Source: Streptomyces sp. AC558_RSS880 (lineage in GTDB: Bacteria; Actinomycetota; Actinomycetes; Streptomycetales; Streptomycetaceae). From it: a DNA stretch of 64,000 bases. Of this stretch, positions 15,770 to 24,711 are shown piece by piece. Position 1 is the stretch's first letter, and each line of letters begins with the position of its first letter. Both the position numbers and the translations under genes were made by a program. The DNA lies in contig NZ_JAGMUJ010000161.1 in the NCBI RefSeq assembly GCF_019049255.1, positions 124,001-188,000 on the forward strand, given 5' to 3'. The notes under the pieces were generated by a model. It had not been told where the DNA came from and ran no database searches. It worked only from the letters and a program-made list of their open reading frames with translations.

Positions 15770-15858
15770 ACCAACCGGTGGCCACGGACGCGAACCGGTG
15801 CGGACCTCGTCTCGGCGTGCGGTCCGCGCGGGCGGCCCGCCCCGCCGGCCGGCACCGG

Positions 15859-16179
15859 TCAGTGCGCCCCGCCCAGGTTGAGCACCACCACTCCGGCGAT
15901 GATCAGCGCGATGCCGCCGGCCTTGGCGACGGTGAGTCCCTCGCCCAGGAACATCGTGCCGATCACCGCGATGGCGGCCGTCCCGACCCCCGACCAGATG
16001 GCGTACGCCGTTCCGACCGACAGGGTCCTCAGGGTCTGCGCGAGCAGCGCGAACGCCACCAGGTACCCGGCGACGGTGACGACCGAGGGCCACAGCCGGG
16101 TGAACCCCTCGCTGTACTTCATGGCGGTCGTCCCGACCACTTCCGCTGCGATGGCTCCGGCGAGCAGTGCGTACCCCAT
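15859..16179 (-). CDS. Small multidrug resistance (SMR) family transporter
   Basis: A 106-residue protein with four transmembrane helices, the exact size of EmrE/QacE/SugE proteins. The essential membrane Glu is Glu13 (AIAAEVVGTTAMKYSEGFTRLWP) and Trp62 (AYAIWSGVG) matches the conserved Trp of EmrE. It probably exports quaternary or guanidinium cations by proton antiport as a dimer. It is a single gene with no SMR partner nearby. A TACGAT -10 lies eight bases before the ATG, again a leaderless arrangement. Confidence 0.88.
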   Translation of the reverse strand: MGYALLAGAIAAEVVGTTAMKYSEGFTRLWPSVVTVAGYLVAFALLAQTLRTLSVGTAYAIWSGVGTAAIAVIGTMFLGEGLTVAKAGGIALIIAGVVVLNLGGAH

Positions 16180-16187
16180 GACGGCCG

Positions 16188-16193
16188 ATCGTA
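16188..16193 (-). promoter_or_regulatory. SMR gene -10 element (leaderless promoter)
   Basis: TACGAT on the minus strand, eight bases before the ATG, with no Shine-Dalgarno between. Confidence 0.45.
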
Positions 16194-16217
16194 GCCAGGG
16201 ACGACCGCACGCGAAGC

Positions 16218-16247
16218 GGCCCCCGGCTTCACCTCGCACCGGGGGCC
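16218..16247 (-). terminator. Terminator of the suf operon
   Basis: A 9-bp perfect stem GGCCCCCGG/CCGGGGGCC (16218-16226, 16239-16247) begins 19 bases after the stop of the last suf gene. Confidence 0.75.
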
Positions 16248-16265
16248 ACTCGTCGAACCGCTCGC

Positions 16266-16598
16266 TCAGACGTTGAAGCCCAGCGCCCGCAGCTGCTCAC
16301 GGCCGTCGTCCGTGATCTTGTCGGGGCCCCACGGCGGCATCCAGACCCAGTTGATGCGCAACTCGCTGACCAGACCGTCCGTGGCGGACTTGGCCTGGTC
16401 CTCGATGACGTCCGTCAGCGGGCAGGCCGCGGAGGTCAGGGTCATGTCGACGGTCGCCACATTGGAGTCGTCGACGTGGATGCCGTAGATCAGGCCCAGG
16501 TTGACGACGTCGATGCCCAGCTCGGGGTCGACGACGTCCATCAGGGCCTCGCGGAGCTCCTCCTCCGAGGCCGGCTTCATCTCCACGGTCTCGCTCAT
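16266..16598 (-). CDS. sufT: SufT-like Fe-S maturation factor (MIP18/DUF59 family)
   Basis: A 110-residue DUF59 protein. The core EEELREALMDVVDPELGIDVVNLGLIYGI (about 10-40) and LTSAACPLTDVIEDQ, with the conserved Cys in the AACPL motif, are typical. Family knowledge: SufT proteins help mature Fe-S proteins under high demand. An AAGGA Shine-Dalgarno precedes the ATG. The start overlaps the sufU stop by four bases and the gene is last in the suf operon before a hairpin terminator. Confidence 0.88.
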   Translation of the reverse strand: MSETVEMKPASEEELREALMDVVDPELGIDVVNLGLIYGIHVDDSNVATVDMTLTSAACPLTDVIEDQAKSATDGLVSELRINWVWMPPWGPDKITDDGREQLRALGFNV

Positions 16599-17059
16599 GC
16601 CGTTGTCCTTTCGGCGTCGGCGCCCAGCGCCTGGGCCGTCGCGTCCTTCCACGCCATCCAGCTGAGGAGGGCGCACTTCACCCGGGCCGGGTACTTGGAG
16701 ACCCCGGCGAACGCGACCGCGTCCTCCAGGACCTCCTCCATCGCGTCGTCGGGCTCGATCTTCCCCTTGGACTGCATCAGTTCCAGGAAGGTCGCCTGGA
16801 TCTTCTGCGCCTCGGCCAGGTCCTTGCCGACCAGCAGGTCGTTCAGCACGGAGGCGGAGGCCTGGCTGATGGAACAGCCCTGCCCCTCGTAGCTGACGTC
16901 GCTGATCGTCGTGCCGTCGTACTTCACGCGGAGCGTGATCTCGTCGCCGCACGTCGGGTTGACGTGGTGCACCTCGGCGTCGCCGTCCCTCAGACCACGC
17001 CCGTGCGGGTTCTTGTAGTGGTCCAGGATGACGTCCTGGTACATGGAGTCCAGCTTCAC
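16595..17059 (-). CDS. sufU: SufU zinc-dependent sulfur acceptor
   Basis: A 154-residue IscU/SufU protein. Cys37 and Asp39 (NPTCGDE), Cys62 (GQGCSIS) and Cys129 (RVKCALL) are all present. The insertion between the second and third Cys regions (LLVGKDLAEAQKIQATFLELMQSKGK) is that of the Gram-positive SufU type rather than scaffold IscU. SufU binds zinc and accepts persulfide from SufS, replacing SufE. It lies 11 bases downstream of sufS and overlaps sufT. Confidence 0.92.
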   Translation of the reverse strand: MKLDSMYQDVILDHYKNPHGRGLRDGDAEVHHVNPTCGDEITLRVKYDGTTISDVSYEGQGCSISQASASVLNDLLVGKDLAEAQKIQATFLELMQSKGKIEPDDAMEEVLEDAVAFAGVSKYPARVKCALLSWMAWKDATAQALGADAERTTA

Positions 17060-17070
17060 GCCTCAGCCCC

Positions 17071-18323
17071 TCATCCGAAGAAGTTCCGTACGTGCTCCAG
17101 GCCGTCGACCAGTGCGTCGATCTCGGCCGGCGTGGAGTACAGATAGAACGACGCTCGCGTGGTCGCAGGAATTCCGTACCGCAGGCAGACGGGGCGGGCG
17201 CAGTGATGACCCACGCGGACCGCGATGCCCTGTTCGTCGAGGACCTGGCCCACGTCGTGCGGGTGGATGTCGCCGAGCGTGAACGAGATCGCCGCTCCCC
17301 GGTCCTCGGCCGTGGCGGGGCCGATGATGCGCAGGTCCGGGACCTCGGCCAGGCGCTTGACCGCGTACTCGGTGATGGCGTGCTCGTGGGCGAGGATCTT
17401 GTCCATGCCGATGGCCGACAGGTAGTCGATCGCCGCGCCGAGACCGACCGCCTGGGCGATCGGCGGGGTGCCCGCCTCGAACTTGTGCGGGGCCGGCGCG
17501 TAGGTCGACGAGCTCATCGACACGGTCTCGATCATCTCGCCGCCGCCGAGGAACGGAGGCAGGTCCTCCAGCAGCTCCTGGCGGCCCCAGAGCACGCCTA
17601 TGCCGGTCGGGCCGCACATCTTGTGGCCGGTGAAGGCCACGAAGTCGGCCTGGAGGGCCTGGACGTCCATGGGCATGTGCGGCGCGGCCTGGGAGGCGTC
17701 GATGCAGACCAGCGCGCCGACCTCCTGGGCGCGGCGCACGATCGCCTCGACCGGGTTGACCGTGCCCAGGATGTTGGAGACCAGCACGAAGGAGACGATC
17801 TTCGTCTTCTCGGTGATGACCTCGTCGATGTTGGACAGGTCGAGCCGGCCGTCGTCGGTGAGGCCGAACCACTTCAGCTTCGCGCCCGTGCGCTGCGCGA
17901 GCAGCTGCCACGGCACGATGTTGGAGTGGTGCTCCATCTCCGTGATGACGATCTCGGTCTCGTGGTCCACCCGGTAGGGCTCGTCGGCCCAGCCGAGCAT
18001 GTTGGCCACGAGGTTGAGCGACTCGGAGGCGTTCTTGGTGAAGATCACCTCGTCGCGCGAGGGCGCGTTGATGAACTCCGCGACCTTGTCGCGCGCGCCC
18101 TCGTACAGCGCCGTGGCCTCCTCGGCGAGCACATGCACACCGCGGTGGACGTTGGCGTTGTAGCGCTCGTAGTACTCGCTCAGGGCGTCCAGCACCTGGC
18201 GCGGCTTCTGGCTGGTCGCCGCGTTGTCCAGGTACACGAGCTTCCGCCCGTCGTGGACCTGCCGGTCCAGGATGGGGAAGTCCTTGCGGATCGCCTCGGT
18301 GTCGAGGAGGCCCGGCAGCTGTG

Positions 18324-18327
<4 letters not shown>
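17071..18327 (-). CDS. sufS: Cysteine desulfurase SufS (class II)
   Basis: A 418-residue PLP enzyme that provides sulfur for Fe-S clusters from L-cysteine. The Schiff-base lysine is Lys236 (FTGHKMCGPTG). The cofactor stacking region is EMEHHSNIVPWQ (about 130-141). The persulfide-forming cysteine is Cys376 (RVGHHCARPVC), in the short active-site loop of class II enzymes. Starts with GTG overlapping the sufC stop (GTGA). Confidence 0.95.
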
Positions 18328-19088
<761 letters not shown>

Positions 19089-19095
19089 GGGTGCC

Positions 19096-19413
19096 TCAGG
19101 ACTCCTGGGTGAGGGAGACGAGCACGTCGTCCCCTTCGATCTTTACGGGGTATACGGGGACGGGGCGCGTCGCCGGAAGGGCGTCGGGCTTGCCGGAACG
19201 GAGGTCGAAACGCGAGCCGTGCAGCCAGCACTCGATGTGGCAGTCGTCCACCTCGCCCTCCGCGAGGGAGACGTTCGCGTGCGAGCAGATGTCGTGGATC
19301 GCGAACACCTCCCCCTCGGTCTGCACGAGGGAGACCGGCGTGCCGTCGAGTTCCACCCGCTTCGGGGTGTCCTCCTCCAGCTCGCTCAGCCCGCAGGCGC
19401 GTACGAAGGTCAT
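19096..19413 (-). CDS. Rieske-type [2Fe-2S] ferredoxin of the suf operon
   Basis: A 105-residue protein of the non-heme dioxygenase ferredoxin class. Its Rieske ligands are Cys43-x-His45 (CSHANVSL) and Cys62-x2-His65 (CWLHGSRF). It sits between sufD and sufC, overlapping the sufD stop (ATGA). This position is conserved in actinobacterial suf operons. The likely role is electron supply or cluster handling during assembly; the exact partner is unknown. Confidence 0.9.
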   Translation of the reverse strand: MTFVRACGLSELEEDTPKRVELDGTPVSLVQTEGEVFAIHDICSHANVSLAEGEVDDCHIECWLHGSRFDLRSGKPDALPATRPVPVYPVKIEGDDVLVSLTQES

Positions 19414-20594
19414 GCGACCGCCGCCTCCAGCTCCTCCTCGATCTTGGCGATCAGGCGCTCCTCGATGTCCGGGACGCCGATCTGCTGGACGAGTTCGGCG
19501 AAGAAGCCGCGGACCACCAGACGGCGGGCGTCCTGCTCGGCGATGCCTCGGGCCATCAGGTAGAAGAGCTGCTCGTCGTCGAAGCGGCCGGTCGCGGAGG
19601 CGTGGCCGGCGCCGACGATCTCGCCGGTCTCGATCTCCAGGTTGGGCACGGAGTCGACGCGGGCGCCGTCGGTGAGGACCAGGTTGCGGTTCATCTCGTA
19701 GGTGTCGGTGCCCTCGGCCTTGGCCTCGATGAGCACGTCACCGATCCACACGGCGTGCGCGTCGTCGCCCTGGAGCGCGCCCTTGTAGGCGACGTTCGAC
19801 TTGCAGTGCGGGACGTTGTGGTCGACCAGGAGGCGGTGCTCCTGGTGCTGGCCGGCGTCGGTGAAGTACAGGCCGTACAGCTCGGCCTCGCCGCCGGGGC
19901 CGGCGTAGACGACGCGCGGGTGGAGGCGGACCACGTCGCCGCCGAAGGTGACGACGACCGACTTGAAGGAGGCGTCGCGGCCGACGAGGGCGTTGTGCTG
20001 GCCCACGTGGACGGCCTTGTCGTCCCAGTCCTGGACGGAGACGACGGTCAGCTTGGCGCCGTCGCCGAGGACGTACTCGACGCCTGCGGCGAGCACCGCG
20101 TCACCGGTGTGGTCGATGACCACGACCGCCTCGGCGAAGGCGCCGAGCTCGATCACCTGGTGGGCGTAGGCGGTGCCGCCCTCGCCGTGCACCGCGATGC
20201 GGATCGGCTCGGTGAGGACGGTCTCCTTCGGCACGGTCACGACCGAGGCCCGCTCGAAGGCGGAGTACGCCTGGGCGGCGACGCGGTCCACCGGGGCGCC
20301 GGCGCGGCCGAGCCGCGCGTCGTCGCGGCCGACGGTCTCGACGGTGACGCCCTCGGGCGCCTCGACGGTGACCTTGACGCCCCCGTCGGTGGCGGTGGCG
20401 GTGCCGTCGTGCAGGCCGCGCAGCCGCTCCAGCGGGGTGAACCGCCACTCCTCCTCACGGCCGTGGGGGACGGGGAAGTCCGCCACGTCGAAGGACGGGG
20501 GCGCGCTCATCCGGGTGGCGACGGTCGACTCGGCGGCGACCGCGATCGAGCCCGCGGTGGTGGAACCCACGGGGATGTTCTGAGCCTCAGCCAT
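19410..20594 (-). CDS. sufD: Fe-S scaffold protein SufD
   Basis: A 394-residue SufB/SufD-family protein. The N-terminal helical part includes HGREEEWRFTPLERLRGL. The right-handed beta-helix core and the conserved C-terminal segment IGAGHASATGRFDDEQLFYLMARGIAEQDARRLVVRGFF are present. It forms the SufBC2D scaffold with SufB and SufC. The ATG at 20594 is the only sensible in-frame start; an AAAGGA run lies about 20 bases upstream, rather far. 56 bases separate it from sufB. Confidence 0.93.
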   Translation of the reverse strand: MAEAQNIPVGSTTAGSIAVAAESTVATRMSAPPSFDVADFPVPHGREEEWRFTPLERLRGLHDGTATATDGGVKVTVEAPEGVTVETVGRDDARLGRAGAPVDRVAAQAYSAFERASVVTVPKETVLTEPIRIAVHGEGGTAYAHQVIELGAFAEAVVVIDHTGDAVLAAGVEYVLGDGAKLTVVSVQDWDDKAVHVGQHNALVGRDASFKSVVVTFGGDVVRLHPRVVYAGPGGEAELYGLYFTDAGQHQEHRLLVDHNVPHCKSNVAYKGALQGDDAHAVWIGDVLIEAKAEGTDTYEMNRNLVLTDGARVDSVPNLEIETGEIVGAGHASATGRFDDEQLFYLMARGIAEQDARRLVVRGFFAELVQQIGVPDIEERLIAKIEEELEAAVA

Positions 20595-20650
20595 GGCTGT
20601 CGTAGTGCTCGCTTTCCTTTGCTTAAGGGGCTTGACGGAACGGCGTGGTG

Positions 20651-22072
20651 CTAGCCGACCGCGCCTTCCATCTGCAGCTCGATCAGCCGGTTGAGCTCGA
20701 GCGCGTACTCCATCGGCAGTTCCTTGGCGATCGGCTCGACGAAGCCGCGCACGATCATCGCCATCGCCTCGAACTCGCTCAGGCCTCGGCTCATCAGGTA
20801 GAAGAGCTGGTCCTCGGAGACCTTGGAGACGGTCGCCTCGTGGCCCATGGACACGTCGTCCTCGCGGACGTCCACGTAGGGGTAGGTGTCCGAGCGGGAG
20901 ATGGTGTCGACGAGCAGCGCGTCGCAGAGCACGTTGGACTTGGAGCCCGGGGCCCCCTCGCCGATCTCGATCAGACCGCGGTAGGAGGTGCGGCCACCGC
21001 CGCGCGCCACCGACTTGGAGACGATGTTGGACGAGGTGTTCGGGGCCATGTGGACCATCTTGGCGCCCGCGTCCTGGTGCTGGCCCTCGCCGGCGAAGGC
21101 GATGGACAGCGTCTCGCCCTTGGCGTGCTCGCCCATCAGGTAGACGGCCGGGTACTTCATCGTCACCTTGGAGCCGATGTTGCCGTCGACCCACTCCATG
21201 GTCGCGCCCTCGTAGGCCACGGCGCGCTTGGTGACCAGGTTGTAGACGTTGTTCGACCAGTTCTGGATGGTCGTGTAGCGGCAGCGGGCGTTCTTCTTGA
21301 CGATGATCTCGACGACCGCGGAGTGCAGCGAGTCGCTCTTGTAGATCGGGGCGGTGCAGCCCTCGACGTAGTGCACGTAGGCACCCTCGTCGACGATGAT
21401 CAGGGTCCGCTCGAACTGGCCCATGTTCTCGGTGTTGATCCGGAAGTAGGCCTGGAGCGGGATCTCGACGTGCACGCCCGGCGGGACGTAGATGAAGGAG
21501 CCGCCGGACCACACCGCGGAGTTCAGCGACGCGAACTTGTTGTCGCCGACCGGGATGACCGTGCCGAAGTACTCCTTGAAGAGCTCCGGGTGCTCCTTCA
21601 GGGCGGTGTCGGTGTCGAGGAAGATGACGCCCTGCTCCTCCAGGTCCTCGCGGATCTGGTGGTAGACGACCTCCGACTCGTACTGGGCGGCGACACCGGC
21701 GACGAGGCGCTTCTTCTCGGCCTCCGGGATGCCCAGCTTGTCGTAGGTGTTCTTGATGTCCTCGGGCAGGTCCTCCCAGGACTCCGCCTGCTTCTCCGTG
21801 GACCGCACGAAGTACTTGATGTTGTCGAAGTCGATGCCGGAGAGGTCGGAGCCCCAGTTCGGCATGGGCTTCTTCTCGAACAGGCGCAGGCCCTTGAGGC
21901 GGAGCTTGGTCATCCACTCCGGCTCGTCCTTCTTCGCGGAGATGTCCCGGACGACTTCCTCGTTCAGGCCGCGGCGCGCCGACGCACCGGCCTCGTCACG
22001 GTCGGCCCAGCCGTATTCGTAGTTGCCCAGACCCTCCAGCTCGGGGTGGGCAGTCTCCGTGGGGAGAGTCAT
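20651..22072 (-). CDS. sufB: Fe-S scaffold protein SufB
   Basis: A 473-residue SufB. The N-terminal YEYGWADRDEAG region, the core SGGSFIYVPPGVHVEIPLQAYFRINTENMGQFERTLIIVDEGAYVHYVEGCTAP, and the C-terminal MGHEATVSKVSEDQLFYLMSRGLSEFEAMAMIVRGF are diagnostic. The Cys in VEGCTAP is a known cluster or persulfide site in the family. The ATG overlaps the sufR stop (ATGA), so repressor and scaffold are co-translated. Confidence 0.95.
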   Translation of the reverse strand: MTLPTETAHPELEGLGNYEYGWADRDEAGASARRGLNEEVVRDISAKKDEPEWMTKLRLKGLRLFEKKPMPNWGSDLSGIDFDNIKYFVRSTEKQAESWEDLPEDIKNTYDKLGIPEAEKKRLVAGVAAQYESEVVYHQIREDLEEQGVIFLDTDTALKEHPELFKEYFGTVIPVGDNKFASLNSAVWSGGSFIYVPPGVHVEIPLQAYFRINTENMGQFERTLIIVDEGAYVHYVEGCTAPIYKSDSLHSAVVEIIVKKNARCRYTTIQNWSNNVYNLVTKRAVAYEGATMEWVDGNIGSKVTMKYPAVYLMGEHAKGETLSIAFAGEGQHQDAGAKMVHMAPNTSSNIVSKSVARGGGRTSYRGLIEIGEGAPGSKSNVLCDALLVDTISRSDTYPYVDVREDDVSMGHEATVSKVSEDQLFYLMSRGLSEFEAMAMIVRGFVEPIAKELPMEYALELNRLIELQMEGAVG

Positions 22073-22782
22073 GCGGGGTTCCTCCCGGACGTGCTTTCAG
22101 ATGCGTGGTGGGAAATCTTGGGGATGAACGTCGTGCAGACGCCGTCGCCGTGCGCGATGGTGGCCAGTCGCTGCACATGCGTACCGAGAAGCTCGGCGAA
22201 AAATTCCGTCTCGGCCTCGCACAGCTGCGGAAACTTCTCGGCGGCGTGGGCGACCGGGCAGTGGTGCTGGCAGAGCTGCTCACCGACCGGCGCGCTGCGC
22301 GCAGTCGCAGCGTACCCGTCCGCGCTGAGGGCCTTGGCCAGGGCTTCCGTCCGGTCCTCGGGGGCCGCGGCCTCGACCGCCTTGCGGTACGCGTCCGCCT
22401 GGGCGGCGATCCGGGCGCGGGCGAACGCGGCGATCGCCTCGTCGCCGCCCTCCCGCTCACCGATCCACCGCAGGGCGTCCACGGCCAGTGTGTCGTACGA
22501 CTGGTCGAAGGCGTCCCGCCCGCAGTCGGTGAGGGCGAACACCTTGGCCGGGCGCCCGCGCGTGCGCGCGCCGTAGACGCGCCGCTCGCGTGCTTCCACG
22601 ACGTTGTCGGCGGCCAGCGCGTCCAGGTGCCGGCGTACGGCCGCCTGGGTGAGGCCGAGCCGCTCGGCGAGTTCGGCGACGGTCGACGGGCCGTGGTCCA
22701 GGACGGAGCGGGCGACGCGGTTGCGGGTGGACCGCTCACCGGTTGCCAGTTCCTCGTGGGGAGCCTCGCCAACGTTTTTCAC
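22069..22782 (-). CDS. sufR: Fe-S cluster-sensing repressor SufR
   Basis: A 237-residue winged-helix regulator. The HTH is at about residues 30-62 (STVAELAERLGLTQAAVRRHLDAL), followed by RTRGRPAKVFALTDCGRDAF. A cluster-binding region carries Cys171, Cys175 and Cys188 (CQHHC...QLCEAE), matching the three conserved cysteines of Streptomyces SufR. I chose the GTG at 22782 because the operator CAAC-N6-GTTG ends exactly there and the HTH then has the usual short N-terminus. Family knowledge: the cluster-loaded form represses the suf operon and loss of the cluster under oxidative or iron stress derepresses it. Confidence 0.9.
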   Translation of the reverse strand: MKNVGEAPHEELATGERSTRNRVARSVLDHGPSTVAELAERLGLTQAAVRRHLDALAADNVVEARERRVYGARTRGRPAKVFALTDCGRDAFDQSYDTLAVDALRWIGEREGGDEAIAAFARARIAAQADAYRKAVEAAAPEDRTEALAKALSADGYAATARSAPVGEQLCQHHCPVAHAAEKFPQLCEAETEFFAELLGTHVQRLATIAHGDGVCTTFIPKISHHASESTSGRNPA

Positions 22783-22795
22783 AACGCCATTGTTG
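22782..22795 (-). promoter_or_regulatory. SufR operator CAAC-N6-GTTG overlapping the sufR start
   Basis: The inverted repeat CAAC-N6-GTTG matches the palindrome I recall for Streptomyces SufR. Its last G is the first base of the sufR GTG codon. A weak -35/-10 pair (TTGCCC, 18 bases, AACAAT) can be drawn so that the operator covers the -10 and the start of a leaderless transcript. Confidence 0.7.
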
Positions 22796-22854
22796 CGTAA
22801 TTCATCCGAGCCGGGCAAGCCGCGCCCGGACGGCCCGAAAGTGCGCTGCATCAC

Positions 22855-22868
22855 TTAGGCATACCTAA
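22855..22868. promoter_or_regulatory. Inverted repeat TTAGG-N4-CCTAA in the suf upstream region
   Basis: A perfect 5-bp inverted repeat with half-sites like those of iron-dependent DtxR/IdeR boxes, but with a 4-base instead of a 9-base centre. It lies 73 bases upstream of the sufR start and 76 before the divergent acetyltransferase gene. Confidence 0.35.
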
Positions 22869-22943
22869 CGTGACCTGCGGAAACGATCTTTGATCGATCA
22901 AACCGGTGGCGTCCGGCGGCGTCCTCGGGGACACTCCCGGACC

Positions 22944-23756
22944 ATGCCCACACCCCCTCCGACCGGCCCTCTTGTCACCCGCGACACCCTCACCGCGCAG
23001 CTGCGCGAGCTCGGTGTGCGCCCCGGCGAGACCCTCCTCGCGCACACCTCGCTCAGCTCCCTGGGCTGGGTCAACGGCGGACCGGTCACGGTCGTCCGGG
23101 CGCTGCTGGACACGCTGGGTCCGGACGGCACGCTGGTGGTCCCCACCCAGTCCGGCGACCTCTCCGACCCGGCGCTGTGGCAGGCACCGCCGGTGCCCGA
23201 GGAGTGGTGGGAGACCGTCCGGGCGACCATGCCCGCCTACGACCCGCCGACCACGCCCTCGCGCGGGGTCGGGGTGATCCCGGAGACCGTACGGACCTGG
23301 CCGGGCGCGGTGCGAAGCGCGCACCCCCAGACGTCGTTCGCGGCGGTCGGCGCCCGCGCGGCGGAGATCACGGCAGGGCACGCGCCCGACTGCCGCCTCG
23401 GCGAGCGGAGCCCGCTGGCCGCGCTGGAGCGGCTCGGCGCGCGGGTGCTGCTGCTCGGCACCGGGTACGACACCTGCACCGGCTTCCACCTCGCCGAGTA
23501 CCGCGTCCCGTCCCCGCTCGTCGAGGTGGGCCGCCCCGGCCCGGACGGCTGGGAGACGGTCACCGAGGTGTCGATCACCTCCGAGCGCTTCGACGAACTG
23601 GGGCACGACTTCGAACGGGACCGTCCCGTCGTGCGCGGCCGGGTCGGGGCGGCCGAGGCGCGGCTGTTCCCCCTGGCGGACGCGGTGGCCTACGCCGAGC
23701 GCTGGCTGCCGGTCCACCGCCCCCGTGAGGAGGGGATCCAGCACCCCGCGGTCTGA
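22944..23756 (+). CDS. AAC(3)-family acetyltransferase
   Basis: A 270-residue acetyl-CoA dependent acyltransferase of the aminoglycoside 3-N-acetyltransferase fold. Typical segments are LLAHTSLSSLGWVNGG, LDTLGPDGTLVVPTQSGDLSDP, TPSRGVGVIPETVRTWPGAVRSAHPQTSFAAVG and LLLGTGYDTCTGFHLAEYR. The SAHPQTSF motif supplies the conserved active-site His region. The start at 22944 is taken from MPTPPPTG; a longer frame from 22890 is unlikely because it reaches into the suf promoter. It is divergent from sufR. Substrate unknown; chromosomal members may modify self-made or unrelated amines rather than confer resistance. Confidence 0.85.
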   Translation: MPTPPPTGPLVTRDTLTAQLRELGVRPGETLLAHTSLSSLGWVNGGPVTVVRALLDTLGPDGTLVVPTQSGDLSDPALWQAPPVPEEWWETVRATMPAYDPPTTPSRGVGVIPETVRTWPGAVRSAHPQTSFAAVGARAAEITAGHAPDCRLGERSPLAALERLGARVLLLGTGYDTCTGFHLAEYRVPSPLVEVGRPGPDGWETVTEVSITSERFDELGHDFERDRPVVRGRVGAAEARLFPLADAVAYAERWLPVHRPREEGIQHPAV

Positions 23757-23773
23757 GGCCCCGGTCGCCTCCC

Positions 23774-23779
23774 TAGACT
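23774..23779 (+). promoter_or_regulatory. -10 element of the DrrA-like gene (leaderless)
   Basis: TAGACT, eight bases before the ATG at 23788, with no Shine-Dalgarno. Transcription would start at or beside the ATG. Confidence 0.5.
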
Positions 23780-23787
23780 CGTGACCC

Positions 23788-24711
23788 ATGCGAAGTGAGC
23801 CCGTGGTCCAGGTGCAGGCCCTGGTGAAGCGGTACGGCACGAAGACCGCGGTGGACGGCCTCGACCTGGTGGCCCGGCAGGGCGTGACCGCCGTGCTCGG
23901 CCCCAACGGGGCGGGCAAGACGACCACGGTCGAGACCTGCGAGGGGTACCGGCGGCCGGATTCCGGCACGGTGCGCGTCCTGGGCCTCGACCCGGTGAAG
24001 CAGTCCGCGGCGCTGCGGCCCCGCGTCGGGGTGATGCTCCAGTCCGGCGGCGTCTACTCGGGCGCGCGGGCGGACGAGATGCTCCGGCACGTGGCGAAGC
24101 TGCACGCGCATCCGCTGGACGTGGACGCGCTGATCGAGCGCCTCGGGCTCGGCTCCTGCGGCCGTACGACGTACCGGCGGCTCTCCGGCGGCCAGCAGCA
24201 GCGGCTCGCCCTCGCCATGGCCGTGGTGGGGCGCCCGGAGCTGGTGTTCCTGGACGAGCCAACCGCCGGCCTCGACCCGCAGGCCCGCCGCGCCACCTGG
24301 GACCTGGTCCGGGATCTGCGCGCGGACGGCGTCTCCGCCATCCTCACCACCCACCACATGGACGAGGCCGAGCAGCTCGCCGACGACGTGGCGATCATCG
24401 ACGCCGGCCGGGTGATCGCCCAGGGCTCCCCCGAGGAGCTGTGCAAGGGCGGCGCCGAGAACACGCTCCGCTTCTCCGGACGGCCGGGGCTGGACGTGAC
24501 GTCCCTGCTGAAGGCGCTGCCCGCCGACTCCTCGGGCGCCGAGGTGGCCCCGGGCTCGTACCGGATCGTCGGCCGGGTCGACCCGCAGCTGCTCGCCACG
24601 GTGACGTCCTGGTGCGCGCAGCACGGGGTGATGCCGGACCGGATCTCGGTGGAACGGCACACCCTCGAAGATGTCTTTTTGGAGCTCACCGGCAAGGAGC
24701 TGCGCTCGTGA
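23788..24711 (+). CDS. ABC transporter ATP-binding protein, DrrA-like
   Basis: A 307-residue ABC-2 exporter ATPase. Walker A GPNGAGKTT (38-46), a Q-loop region (VGVMLQSGGVYSG), signature LSGGQQQRLALAMAV, Walker B ELVFLDEPTAGLD and the switch His (TTHHMDEAEQLADD) are all intact. The C-terminal extension (about 220-307) is usual in DrrA-type proteins. Coupled to the permease by a GTGA overlap. The exported substrate cannot be inferred; such pairs export drugs, lipids or polysaccharides. Confidence 0.92.
   Translation: MRSEPVVQVQALVKRYGTKTAVDGLDLVARQGVTAVLGPNGAGKTTTVETCEGYRRPDSGTVRVLGLDPVKQSAALRPRVGVMLQSGGVYSGARADEMLRHVAKLHAHPLDVDALIERLGLGSCGRTTYRRLSGGQQQRLALAMAVVGRPELVFLDEPTAGLDPQARRATWDLVRDLRADGVSAILTTHHMDEAEQLADDVAIIDAGRVIAQGSPEELCKGGAENTLRFSGRPGLDVTSLLKALPADSSGAEVAPGSYRIVGRVDPQLLATVTSWCAQHGVMPDRISVERHTLEDVFLELTGKELRS

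Noticed and set aside
20645..22576. Long open frame on the plus strand opposite sufB and sufR
   Set aside because: A GC-skew shadow of the suf genes, with composition typical of antisense frames (Val/Gly/Leu/Asp repeats) and no conserved motifs.
22855..22868. Classical IdeR/DmdR iron box
   Set aside because: The half-sites fit but the 4-base centre is five bases too short for the 19-bp box; kept only as an unassigned palindrome.
22944..23756. Acquired aminoglycoside resistance gene
   Set aside because: Composition and codon use match the neighbours, there is no mobile element, and the position next to suf looks ancestral; only the family is claimed.
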